The notes: generated by a model from the letters alone, not told the origin. A stretch of DNA of 64,000 nucleotides from Agromyces protaetiae (GCF_030866785.1 NZ_CP133018.1:3596001-3660000); one strand, 5' to 3'; numbered from the stretch's first letter, positions 51,668 to 59,809 are shown. Program-made: numbers and translations.

Positions 51668-52863
51668 GCGACGCGCCCACGGTGTCGCCGGTCGTCGGCG
51701 AGATCTCGCGACACGCCGATGCTGCGGCGTCGACGTCGACGTCGACATCGGCGCGCCGCGCAGCGGCGCCGACGATTGACGACGACCGCGGCGGCGGCCG
51801 GTACCCCAGTCGACGTGGCTCGAGCGGGACACGTCCGGCGCGGAGCGCCGCCGGCCGCACGATCGGCTGGGCCATCGCCCTCGGTGCGGCGCTCGTGGCA
51901 TCCGTCGTCGTGGCCGTCGCGATCGGACCCGCGGGACTCAGCCCAGCCGAGGTGCTCGCCAGCGTCGGCGCGCATCTCGGCCTCGGCGAGCCGACCCTCT
52001 CGCCGCTGCGCGACGCGATCGTGTGGGAGCTGCGCGTGCCGCGCGTGCTCACCGCCGCCGCAGTCGGCGCGGGGCTCGCGCTGTGCGGCGCGGTCATGCA
52101 GGCCCTCACGCGGAACCCGCTCGCCGACCCGTATCTGCTCGGGCTCTCGTCTGGCGCGTCGGTCGGCGCGGTCGTGGTGCTCGTGCTGGGGGTCGGCGTG
52201 CTGTTGCCGCTCGCCGCCTTCGGCGGCGCGCTCGCGGCGCTCGTCGCGACGCTCGGACTGGCATATGCCGCCGGGGCCGGGCGCCTGCAACCGACGTCGA
52301 CCGTGCTCGCGGGCATCGCGGTCACCGCGGTGTTCGGCGCGCTCACGAGCTTCGTCATCTTCTGGAGCGCGACGGGCGACAGCTACCGCGAGATCCTGAA
52401 CTGGCTGCTCGGGTCGCTCGCCGGGGCCGACTGGTCCGCGGTGGCCATCGCCGGTGGTGCACTCCTCGTGGTCGGCGCGCCACTGATCGCGAGCGCCCGG
52501 ACGCTCGACGCGTTCGGCGTGGGCGAGACCGGCGCCGCCGCGCTGGGCATCCATGTCGGGCGGACGCGGGCCGTGCTGCTCGGTGCGACGGCGTTGCTGA
52601 CGGGCGCCCTCGTCGCGGTGAGCGGATCGATCGGGTTCATCGGGCTCGTGTTGCCGCACGCGGTGCGACTCGTCGTGGGGCCCGGGCACCGGGCGCTGCT
52701 GCCACTGTCGGCGCTCGCCGGCGCGATCTTCCTGATCTGGGCCGACACCGGCGCGCGCACGCTGTTCGACCCGCGCGAACTGCCGGTCGGCATCATCACC
52801 GCGCTCGTCGGCGGCCCCGTGTTCGCGTGGCTGCTCGTGCGCGCGAGGAGGGCTGCGGCATGA
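51664..52863 (+). CDS. FecCD-type ABC permease
   Basis: A 399-residue permease with a disordered Ser/Thr/Arg-rich N-terminus of about 65 residues and then some nine or ten spans. Family segments are LRVPRVLTAAAVGAGLALCG near residue 122, QALTRNPLADPYLLGLSSGA near residue 143 and GSIGFIGLVLPHAVRLVVG near residue 320. It forms the channel for the adjacent binding protein and overlaps both neighbours by 4 bases. Confidence 0.9.
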   Translation: MSDAPTVSPVVGEISRHADAAASTSTSTSARRAAAPTIDDDRGGGRYPSRRGSSGTRPARSAAGRTIGWAIALGAALVASVVVAVAIGPAGLSPAEVLASVGAHLGLGEPTLSPLRDAIVWELRVPRVLTAAAVGAGLALCGAVMQALTRNPLADPYLLGLSSGASVGAVVVLVLGVGVLLPLAAFGGALAALVATLGLAYAAGAGRLQPTSTVLAGIAVTAVFGALTSFVIFWSATGDSYREILNWLLGSLAGADWSAVAIAGGALLVVGAPLIASARTLDAFGVGETGAAALGIHVGRTRAVLLGATALLTGALVAVSGSIGFIGLVLPHAVRLVVGPGHRALLPLSALAGAIFLIWADTGARTLFDPRELPVGIITALVGGPVFAWLLVRARRAAA

Positions 52864-53672
52864 GTCTCGATCTCTCACGCGTGCGATTCGCGCGCGGCGA
52901 CCGGGTCATCGTCGACGGGGTCGACGTGACCGTTCCGCGCGGTGCGCTCACCGCGCTCGTCGGGCCGAACGGCGCGGGCAAGTCGACCCTGCTGCACCTC
53001 ATCGCCGCGATCGAGCGCGCCGACGACGGCGAGCTCCAGTTCGAGGGTGCGTCGCTGACCCGGATGCGCCGGCGGGATCGGGCGCGGGTCGTGGCGTTGG
53101 CGGAGCAGCACGGCGAGGCCGACGCGCGGCTGACCGTCGAGGCGTTCGTGCTGCTCGGGCGAACGCCGCATCTGGGGGCGTTCACGGCGCCGGGCGTCGC
53201 GGATCACGCCATCGTGGCGCGGGCACTGACCGAGGTCGGGGCGTCGGAGTTCGCGGCGCGGCCGATGGGGTCGCTGTCGGGCGGCGAGCGTCAGCGCGCG
53301 GTGCTCGCGAGGGCGCTCGCGCAAGACCCGGCGCTGCTGCTTGTCGACGAACCGACGAACCATCTCGACCTGCAAGCGCAGCTCGTCGCGCTCGACGCGC
53401 TGGCCGCGCTCGCGCGCCGCGGCATCACCGTGGTCGCCGCACTGCACGACCTGAGTCATGCCGCGGCGTATGCCGACCACGTGGTCGTGCTCGCCCACGG
53501 CAAGGTCGTGGCCGCCGGAATACCCGCCGACGTGTTGACGCCCGAGCTCATCCTCGCGGTGTACGGCGTGCGCGCCGAGGTGCTCGAACATCCGCTCACG
53601 GGCCGCCCGCTCATCGCGGTCGCGAGCACCGCGGCCACCGCACGCGCCACGGGTGCCCGGGCACGGGCGTAG
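52860..53672 (+). CDS. ABC ATPase, FecE/BtuD type
   Basis: A 270-residue ATPase. Walker A GPNGAGKST is near residue 37, the signature LSGGERQRAVLARAL near residue 139 and Walker B LLLVDEPTNHLDLQ near residue 158. It completes the three-gene cassette. Confidence 0.93.
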   Translation: MSLDLSRVRFARGDRVIVDGVDVTVPRGALTALVGPNGAGKSTLLHLIAAIERADDGELQFEGASLTRMRRRDRARVVALAEQHGEADARLTVEAFVLLGRTPHLGAFTAPGVADHAIVARALTEVGASEFAARPMGSLSGGERQRAVLARALAQDPALLLVDEPTNHLDLQAQLVALDALAALARRGITVVAALHDLSHAAAYADHVVVLAHGKVVAAGIPADVLTPELILAVYGVRAEVLEHPLTGRPLIAVASTAATARATGARARA

Positions 53673-53682
53673 CCTGGGCGCC
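53670..53682 (+). promoter_or_regulatory. -10 box before the kinase-fold-like gene
   Basis: TAGCCT at 53670-53675 is followed by 7 bases and ATG 53683. Confidence 0.4.
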
Positions 53683-54162
53683 ATGGCTGAGATGAGCGAC
53701 GCACGACGTGACCAGCTCGACTCGATCGTCGAGGAGTTCCTGCACAACTTCCGCACGGGCAGGCGGCTCATCGCCGTCGACGGTTCGTCGCCCGAGCTCG
53801 CGGCGCGGTTCGCCGACGACCTCGGGGCGCGGATCGTGGCGCACGATCAGCTCGCGGCCCGCGCATCGGTCGGCGCCGCCGACGAGACGACGCTGAGGTC
53901 GGGGACGATCGAGCCGTTCCGCGCGGGCGAACTGCCCGGCGCCGAGTCGCCCGACACCGTGCTCGTGGTCGACGGGCAGGGCGTGCTCGACCAGCCGATC
54001 CACGGCATCTGGCACTTCCGCGTCTGGGTGCTGACGGGCGAGGAGCTCCCGCACGCGGGCGCCGACGTCATCGTCGACGCGACCGACGAGCAGGCACCGA
54101 CCCGCTTCTTCTACGACTACTGCCGCATCCCGCCGAGCGCCGGGGATGGCGGCCGCCGCTGA
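53683..54162 (+). CDS. Degenerate uridine-kinase-like protein
   Basis: A 159-residue protein. LIAVDGSSPELAARFADDL near residue 26 aligns with the P-loop region of uridine-kinase-like NTPases but lacks the GKT/GKS lysine. PDTVLVVDGQGVLDQP near residue 94 and FHYD-like FFYDYCRIPP near the end resemble the rest of that fold. It is probably a non-catalytic relative or a poorly described enzyme. A TAGCCT box precedes it. Confidence 0.6.
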   Translation: MAEMSDARRDQLDSIVEEFLHNFRTGRRLIAVDGSSPELAARFADDLGARIVAHDQLAARASVGAADETTLRSGTIEPFRAGELPGAESPDTVLVVDGQGVLDQPIHGIWHFRVWVLTGEELPHAGADVIVDATDEQAPTRFFYDYCRIPPSAGDGGRR

Positions 54163-54189
54163 CGCCGCCGCCGACGACGCCGCCGCTAT

Positions 54190-54219
54190 GTCGAGAGGCG
54201 GAGCGGAGCGCGTCTCGAC
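54190..54219. repeat. TCGAGA-type palindrome
   Basis: GTCGAGA at 54190-54196 is mirrored by TCTCGAC at 54213-54219. It follows the kinase-like gene and may serve as its terminator. Confidence 0.5.
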
Positions 54220-54228
54220 GACCCGTGC

Positions 54229-54240
54229 TAGAATACTGGA
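54229..54240 (+). promoter_or_regulatory. -10 box for leaderless secreted-protein transcript
   Basis: TAGAAT at 54229-54234 is followed by 6 bases and ATG 54241. The TAG is also an in-frame stop, fixing the start. Confidence 0.55.
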
Positions 54241-54630
54241 ATGCTACTTTCTGCAATGGCCTCGATCGGTCTGGCATCGACCCTGCTCAACCCGCTCCCC
54301 GCGGCTGCGGCGGATGACCCGACCATCGCTTGGAAGCCACTCGTTCGCGAGCACGCCGGCCTGTCGTACATCATGTACGTGGACGAGACATGCGACGAGC
54401 CGTATCCATATGTGCACCGAGACGTCTACCGCGGGGGTATCCCCCAGCACGTGACGTTCACATATTCGGGCGCGAATGCGCAGGGTGACAGCGTTCATGC
54501 GACCAGAATCCACGGTTCGATCTTCAATTGGTTCGTTCTGCCCGCCCCGTACCTCGAGCTCGACCTGAAGTGCACCTCAGACCCCGCCCAGGCGTTGCGG
54601 GCACCGCAGCATTCGACGGGCATCTCCTGA
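54241..54630 (+). CDS. Small secreted two-cysteine protein, copy 2
   Basis: A 129-residue protein. The signal peptide MLLSAMASIGLASTLL ends at about AAA-ADD near residue 24. The mature part holds DETCDEPYPYVHRDVYRGG, IPQHVTFTYSG, TRIHGSIFNWFVL and LDLKCTSDPAQALRAP. It is a clear paralogue of the next gene and shares the two-cysteine pattern with the protein at 48794. The function is unknown; a small cell-envelope or extracellular beta-rich protein is likely. Confidence 0.8.
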   Translation: MLLSAMASIGLASTLLNPLPAAAADDPTIAWKPLVREHAGLSYIMYVDETCDEPYPYVHRDVYRGGIPQHVTFTYSGANAQGDSVHATRIHGSIFNWFVLPAPYLELDLKCTSDPAQALRAPQHSTGIS

Positions 54631-54670
54631 ACGACCTCACTCATCCAGCGCTTCCACGAAGGAGAACCGC

Positions 54671-55087
54671 GTGCCTGCTCACATGCTGACCGGGTCGGTG
54701 CTGGGCTCGACCGTGCTGGCATCGACCCTGCTGGCATCGACCCTGCTGGCATCGACCCTGCTCAGCCCGCTGCCTGCGTCCGCAGCCGAGACGAACGCGT
54801 CCGACGTCACGGTGATCGAGCTCGTCGGCGAGTCGATCGGCGTATGGTTCACGGTCAAGGTGAATCAGGCATGCCCCGACACACACCCCTACGTGCACGT
54901 CGACGGCTGGACCGGCTCGCTGCCCGAACACGTCTACTTCGACTACCGGTACGAAGGCGTCTCGGGCGGGCCCGCGACCAGGATCCGCGGGGCCGTGAAG
55001 AACTGGAATCTCGGGCTTCGCTACGCCCCGCTCGACCTCACGTGCACGTCCGACCCCAACCGGGCGATCCGAATCCCGCAAGACTGA
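54671..55087 (+). CDS. Small secreted two-cysteine protein, copy 3
   Basis: A 138-residue protein. The GTG start follows AAGGAG by 6 bases. The signal peptide carries a repeated LASTL unit from a 15-bp DNA repeat, then a cleavage site near SAAE. The mature part holds NQACPDTHPYVHVDGWTG, LPEHVYFDYRYEG, TRIRGAVKNWNLG and LDLTCTSDPNRAIRIP. It is closely related to the preceding gene, with a 40-base gap, so a recent tandem duplication is likely. Confidence 0.85.
   Translation: MPAHMLTGSVLGSTVLASTLLASTLLASTLLSPLPASAAETNASDVTVIELVGESIGVWFTVKVNQACPDTHPYVHVDGWTGSLPEHVYFDYRYEGVSGGPATRIRGAVKNWNLGLRYAPLDLTCTSDPNRAIRIPQD
54701..54760. repeat. 15-bp tandem repeat in a signal-peptide region
   Basis: ctggcatcgaccctg occurs three times exactly (54716, 54731, 54746), preceded by a degenerate unit at 54701. 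Each unit encodes LASTL. The sister gene at 54241 has a single unit. Confidence 0.95.
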
Positions 55088-55100
55088 GGGCTGACCGCGG

Positions 55101-56120
55101 CTACGAGAGCACGTCCTTCGTCGCGAGGCGCCAAGCCGCGAGGCCACCGAACACGACGACGTACGCACCCTGCAGCAGCGCATTGTCGGCGAACGACGCC
55201 CACGACGGCGGCGAGCGCAGCAGGTCGGCGAAGTCGAACCAGCGGTCCGTGAACAGCCACGGATGCAGCCACTCGAGCTGCGGGATCGCGCCCGCGATCT
55301 GCGCGCTCACCGCGAGGATCGCCGTCGCCGCCATGGCCCCGACCGGCACTGTCGTGAGCGTCGAGAGGCACAGCCCGATCGCCGCGAGCCCGAGCAGCGA
55401 CACACACACGTAGGCCGCGATCGCGAGGAACCGCAGCAGGCCTTCCCCGACCGAGATCTGCCCGCCCGAGAGCAGCGTGACCGGCCCGATCGGGAACAAC
55501 GCCCAGCCGATGAGCGTGCCGACGATCACGACCGTGAGCGCCGCGACGAAGCAGAACACCGCGGCCCCGGCGTATTTCACGACGAGCAGCCGGAGCCTGC
55601 CGGCGGGCGCGATGAGCAGGTAGCGCAGCGTGCCGAGACTCGCCTCGCCGGCGATCGTGTCGCCCGCGACCACCGCGATCGTGAGCGGCAGGAAGAGGGG
55701 TGTCGCGACGACGAGCGCGGTGAGCCCCACGAACAGGCCGTTCCCCGCGATCTGATCCAGGAACCCCGGCCCGCGCCCGGGCGAGCTGCCGCCCGCGATG
55801 CGGATGGCGATCGCGATCAGGATCGGGATGAGTGCGAGCGCGGCGAGCATGGCCCAGGTGCGCCAGCGCCGGAACAGCGTCGACAGCTCGGTCCCGAACA
55901 ACGACAGGATGCCCCCGCCACGCCCGCCGCCACCAACCCCACCAACCCCACCAACCCCACCGCCGAGTGATGAAGATTCGACGCGAGTGTTGACGAAATC
56001 GCCCGGCATTCGCACCGAATCGTCATCACTCGGCGACCCAGGGACGGGCGGCCCGGGGACGGGCGACCCAGGGACGGGCGGCCCGGGGGGTGAGGGGTGA
56101 GCGGGGTCAGGCGACGACAT
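55101..56120 (-). CDS. ABC-2 type permease with element-derived N-terminus
   Basis: A protein of about 339 residues. The core, from ILSLFGTELSTLFRRWRTW onward, has six spans typical of ABC-2 permeases. I place the start at ATG 56120, which has GGGAGGG 5 bases upstream and overlaps the ATPase gene by 14 bases. The N-terminal 60 residues are then Pro/Gly-rich (VPGSPVPGPPVPGSP, then GGVGGVGG) and are encoded in frame by a 75-bp palindromic element and short repeats. ATG 56009, inside the element, is the alternative. Confidence 0.75.
   Translation of the reverse strand: MSSPDPAHPSPPGPPVPGSPVPGPPVPGSPSDDDSVRMPGDFVNTRVESSSLGGGVGGVGGVGGGGRGGGILSLFGTELSTLFRRWRTWAMLAALALIPILIAIAIRIAGGSSPGRGPGFLDQIAGNGLFVGLTALVVATPLFLPLTIAVVAGDTIAGEASLGTLRYLLIAPAGRLRLLVVKYAGAAVFCFVAALTVVIVGTLIGWALFPIGPVTLLSGGQISVGEGLLRFLAIAAYVCVSLLGLAAIGLCLSTLTTVPVGAMAATAILAVSAQIAGAIPQLEWLHPWLFTDRWFDFADLLRSPPSWASFADNALLQGAYVVVFGGLAAWRLATKDVLS
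55932..55958. repeat. 9-bp tandem repeat
   Basis: accaacccc occurs three times (55932, 55941, 55950), encoding the GGVGGVGGV stretch of the permease N-terminus. Confidence 0.9.
55961..56035. repeat. 75-bp palindromic element, copy B (in frame)
   Basis: The arm CGCCGAGTGATGAAGATTCG (55961-55980) is mirrored at 56016-56035 with one mismatch around a 35-base interior. Arms, total length and outer sequence match copy A at 50370. It lies within the open frame of the ABC-2 permease gene. Confidence 0.9.
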
Positions 56121-57240
56121 CGAAGCCCTCCCCGGTGAGCTCGACGAAGCGTTCCTCGAGGCTCTCCTCGCGCACGGCGAAGCCGCGTACCCGCACACCC
56201 TCGGCGACGAGTTCGGCGACGATCTGTTCGGCGGGAGGCACCCCATCTCCGTGCGCAGGCCGAGCGGCCCGGTCCACGTCGAACACGGCCGTGACCAGCG
56301 CACCGCCGGCCGCGATCCACGACCGCGGGTCCGCGGCGGCATGCACGCCGGCAGATGTATCCGCGCCCGCCGGCCCACCCGAAGCATCCGCCCGACCCGC
56401 ACCCGCAGTGACACCCGGCCCACCCGAGACACGCGAGACACCCGCCCCACCCGAGACATCCGCCACCTCGTCGTCGACGTCCGCTCGCAACCCGAACCGC
56501 GCGAGCACCTCGCGCGCGAGCGCGACGTCGGGGGTCCGTACCTCGATGCGGGCCGCCCCGGCCCGCCGGAACTCGTCGAGCGTGCCCTGCGCGACCAGAC
56601 GCCCCGCGCTCATGACGCCGACGTGCGTGCAGAGCTGCTCGACCTCGGCGAGCAGATGACTCGAGACGAACACCGTGGTGCCGTCGGCCGCGAACGAGCG
56701 AACGAGCGCGCGCACCTCGCGCGTGCCCTGCGGGTCGAGGCCGTTCGTCGGCTCGTCGAGCACGAGCAGGTCGCGCGGCATGAGCAGCGCGTTCGCCAGC
56801 CCGAGCCGCTGCTTCATGCCGAGCGAGTAGGCGCCCGCCTTCTTGTGCGCGGCATGCGAGAGACCGACCCGGTCGAGGGCGCTCGCCACGCGCGCGGCCC
56901 GCGTCGACGGCGACGCATGCCGATCGGCCGAGTCGAAACGCCGCAGGTTCGCCTCGCCCGAGAGGAACGGCGCGAACGCGGGCCCCTCGACGAGTGCACC
57001 GACGCGCGGCAGCACCTCGCCGAGCCCGTGCGGCATGTCGGAGCCGAGCACGCGTGCCGTGCCCGAGGTCGCGCGGACGAGCGCCAGCAGCATGCGGATC
57101 GTGGTGGTCTTGCCCGATCCGTTCGGCCCGAGGAATCCGAAGACCGAGCCCCGCGGCACGGCCAGGTCGATGCCGTCGACGGCAGCCTGCGCGCCGAAGC
57201 GCTTCGTGAGTCCGTGCGTCTCGATCGCCAGTTCGGCCAC
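56107..57240 (-). CDS. ABC-2 type transporter ATPase
   Basis: A 377-residue ATPase. Walker A GPNGSGKTTT is near residue 38, the signature YSLGMKQRLGLANAL near residue 137 and Walker B LLVLDEPTNGLDPQ near residue 156. The C-terminal part contains an odd Gly/Ser/Val/Ala-rich stretch (about residues 258-300) derived from short DNA repeats. The gene follows the LolA-like gene by 17 bases and overlaps the permease gene. Confidence 0.9.
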   Translation of the reverse strand: MAELAIETHGLTKRFGAQAAVDGIDLAVPRGSVFGFLGPNGSGKTTTIRMLLALVRATSGTARVLGSDMPHGLGEVLPRVGALVEGPAFAPFLSGEANLRRFDSADRHASPSTRAARVASALDRVGLSHAAHKKAGAYSLGMKQRLGLANALLMPRDLLVLDEPTNGLDPQGTREVRALVRSFAADGTTVFVSSHLLAEVEQLCTHVGVMSAGRLVAQGTLDEFRRAGAARIEVRTPDVALAREVLARFGLRADVDDEVADVSGGAGVSRVSGGPGVTAGAGRADASGGPAGADTSAGVHAAADPRSWIAAGGALVTAVFDVDRAARPAHGDGVPPAEQIVAELVAEGVRVRGFAVREESLEERFVELTGEGFDVVA

Positions 57241-57257
57241 GCTGCCGGGCCCGCCCG

Positions 57258-58520
57258 TCAGTGCTCGCCGCCGGCGAGCTCGACGAGCCGCTCGACCGGG
57301 ACCGACCCGGCGAGCACGCGACCGTCGTCAGTCACGAGCACCGAGACGAGCGAGGTCGAGAGCGCCTGTCCGCCGGCGACCGGCTGCAGGATCGCGGACA
57401 GCTGCGCAAGCAGGTCGGAGGCCTCGGGCGCGGCACGGGTCGCGTCACCGTCGGCGCCCTCGGCACCGCCCGCGATCGCGTCAGCGGGGATCGTCACCTC
57501 CACGACACTCGCCCAGCCTTCGCCGTGGACCACGGGCGCAGGGCCGTCGGGCCGCGCCGCCGGATCGGCCGCGGCGTGCGCCTCGGCCTCGGCCTTCCAC
57601 CGCGCGAGCTCGTCGGCGGCGGGCAGCGGCAGCGGCTTCTCGGTCACGGTGAGGTCCGCGGCCGGTTCGAACACGAGGGCGGATGCCTCGGGCGCGGCGA
57701 ACGACACGTCGGAGAAGCCGATCGAGTACGCGGGCTCGTCGGCACCGCGAGCCGTCACCGACGCGGACAACGGCGCCCCGGTCTCACCGTCGATCGCGAA
57801 TCGGACCTCGCCGACCAGGGTCTCGTCCGTGCGCGGCTCGAGCACGAGCTCGTACGCATCGCGGCCGGCGACCCGGCCATCGCTGCCTACCGACACCTCG
57901 GTGGTCTCATCGAGGCGGGTGAGGGCCTGGTCGAGCATCTGCTGCGGCGACGGCAGCTCGGCTGCGGCGTCGCGCTTCGCCTGGGCCTCGGCCGCGGCGT
58001 CGGGGAACGTCGCCTCGAGGTCGTCGTGCAGGCGTTGCACCTCGTCGTCGGAGGGCAGGATGAGCCGCGTCGCGGTCGCCGTCTCGGAGTCGACGAACCA
58101 TGCATCGTCGGGGCTCACGTACACGTTGCGCTCGGCGAGCCGGTCGAGCACCTGCAGCCGGGCGCGGTCGCCGTCGAGGTAGACGCGTGCGTCCCAGCTG
58201 CCGGTCGCGAGCGCGAGCAGGTCGTCGATGCTCGCCTCGGAGGCGTCGGATGCCTCGTCACCGCCGCCCGCGCCGCCGGTGATCGCGGAGAGATCGGGAA
58301 GGCCGAGCTCGGTGCGCTGCTGCACCGTGCCGCTCAGCGCGTCGACGTCGTTCGCCGCAGCGAACTCGAGCAGCTGCGCGGGCGTCTTGTCGGGCAGATC
58401 GACGGCTGCGGTGGCCTGCAGCGGCACGAACACGGCGGCCGCGATGACCAGCGGCACGCCGATCGCGGGGACGAGGACTCGGGCGCGAACACGCGACGGC
58501 CCGGAAACACGTGGGCTCAT
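57258..58520 (-). CDS. LolA/LppX-like envelope protein
   Basis: A 420-residue protein. An N-terminal membrane anchor or signal peptide (VLVPAIGVPLVIAAAVFVPL near residue 15) is followed by a LolA-like half-barrel that includes VYLDGDRARLQVLDRLAERN and GRDAYELVLEPR, as in DUF2092-type sequences. Such proteins carry hydrophobic molecules outside the membrane or sense envelope state. It opens a unit with an ABC-2 ATPase and permease, suggesting that the three act together in export. Confidence 0.75.
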   Translation of the reverse strand: MSPRVSGPSRVRARVLVPAIGVPLVIAAAVFVPLQATAAVDLPDKTPAQLLEFAAANDVDALSGTVQQRTELGLPDLSAITGGAGGGDEASDASEASIDDLLALATGSWDARVYLDGDRARLQVLDRLAERNVYVSPDDAWFVDSETATATRLILPSDDEVQRLHDDLEATFPDAAAEAQAKRDAAAELPSPQQMLDQALTRLDETTEVSVGSDGRVAGRDAYELVLEPRTDETLVGEVRFAIDGETGAPLSASVTARGADEPAYSIGFSDVSFAAPEASALVFEPAADLTVTEKPLPLPAADELARWKAEAEAHAAADPAARPDGPAPVVHGEGWASVVEVTIPADAIAGGAEGADGDATRAAPEASDLLAQLSAILQPVAGGQALSTSLVSVLVTDDGRVLAGSVPVERLVELAGGEH

Positions 58521-58623
58521 GCGCCCAGCGTACGCGCGACTCCGGGCTCCGGCACTCGTGCGGAGCAAACCCACAGGCTCGCCTGAATGCCGGATGGTGA
58601 GCGCCGGGGAGGGTGTCGGAACC

Positions 58624-59646
58624 TCAGCCGAGCGCGCGGAGCCGCGGGGCGAGGTCGCGTTCGAACAGCTGCATGAAGCGGCGCTGATCGTGGCCGGGCG
58701 CGTGGAAGACGAGGTGGGTGAAGCCCCAGTCGACGTAGCGGCCGATCTCGGCGACGACCGCGTCGGGGTCGGTGCCGACGATCCAGCGCTTGGCGATCTG
58801 CTCGATCGGCAGCGCATCGGCCGCGCGCTCCATCTCGACCGGGTCGGTGATGTCGTGCTTCTGCTCCTTCGAGAGCGACAGCGGCGACCAGAAACGGGTG
58901 TTCTCGAGCGCGGCCTCCTCCGTCTCTTCGTACGAGAGCTTGATCTCGATCATGCGGTCGAGCGCGTCGTACGAGCGCCCGGCGGCCTCGCTGCCGGCCT
59001 TCACGGCCGGGATGAGCTCGTCGACGTACAGCGACTCGCCCTTGCCCGACGTGCAGATGAAGCCGTCACCGGATCGGCCGGCGTATTTCGCCACGGTCGG
59101 GCCGCCCGCCGCGATGTAGATCGGCACCGGGGCATCCGGCCGGTCGTAGATCGACGCGCCGTGCGTGGAGTAGTACTCGCCCTCGAAGCTGACCTGGCCG
59201 CCCTCGGTCCAGAGCGCGCGCATGAGCCGCACAGCCTCGCGCAGCCTCGCGAACCGTTCCTTGAACTCGGGCCAGTCCTGCGCACCCGCACCCCGGAACC
59301 CGGTCGCGATCTCGTTCAGCGCCTCTCCGGTGCCGAACCCGGCGATCACCCGCCTCGGATACAGCACTCCGAGCGACGCGAACGCCTGCGCGAGCACCGC
59401 CGGGTTGTACCGGAACGTCGGCGTCATCACGCTCGTGCCGATCCGGATCGTCGAGGTCCGCTCGCCCACCGCGGCCATCCAGGTCAGGGAGAACGGCGCG
59501 TGCCCGCCCTCGTGCCGCCACGGCTGGAAGTGATCGCTCGTCCACACCGATTCGAAGCCGTGCCCCTCGGCCGCGACGCCGAGCTCGACGAGCTCGCGCG
59601 GTCCGAACTGCTCGGCTGAGGCCTTGTATCCGAGGGTGAGCGCCAT
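58624..59646 (-). CDS. fgd: F420-dependent glucose-6-phosphate dehydrogenase
   Basis: A 340-residue LLM-class enzyme that oxidises glucose 6-phosphate to 6-phosphogluconolactone while reducing F420. It matches mycobacterial FGD along its length: [19 protein letters not shown] at the N-terminus, [18 protein letters not shown] near residue 40, [14 protein letters not shown] near residue 103 and [20 protein letters not shown] at the C-terminus. The start is ATG 59646. It supplies reduced F420 for the LLM enzymes encoded nearby. Confidence 0.95.
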   Translation of the reverse strand: MALTLGYKASAEQFGPRELVELGVAAEGHGFESVWTSDHFQPWRHEGGHAPFSLTWMAAVGERTSTIRIGTSVMTPTFRYNPAVLAQAFASLGVLYPRRVIAGFGTGEALNEIATGFRGAGAQDWPEFKERFARLREAVRLMRALWTEGGQVSFEGEYYSTHGASIYDRPDAPVPIYIAAGGPTVAKYAGRSGDGFICTSGKGESLYVDELIPAVKAGSEAAGRSYDALDRMIEIKLSYEETEEAALENTRFWSPLSLSKEQKHDITDPVEMERAADALPIEQIAKRWIVGTDPDAVVAEIGRYVDWGFTHLVFHAPGHDQRRFMQLFERDLAPRLRALG

Positions 59647-59728
59647 GCTCCCGATCCTCGCACAGCCCGCCGACGCCGTCGCCGGCCGCGATGCGCGTTG
59701 ACCGCGGGAGTGCTCGGGACGATGCGAT

Positions 59729-59809
59729 GGAAGTCGGTTGGTGGGTGGGACGCCCGTCCTGCACGACCTCCGACACACCAGCCGGCGTCGCACCCACTTT
59801 TCGAGGCGC
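59729..59809. repeat. Diverged copy of the 26149 palindromic element
   Basis: GGAAGTCGGTTGGTGGGTGG (from 59729) matches the arm at 26149 at about 20 of 24 positions, and CACCCACTTTTCGA (59790-59803) corresponds to the opposite arm. It lies between fgd and cofC, in a stretch (59647-59882) without a gene. Confidence 0.45.
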
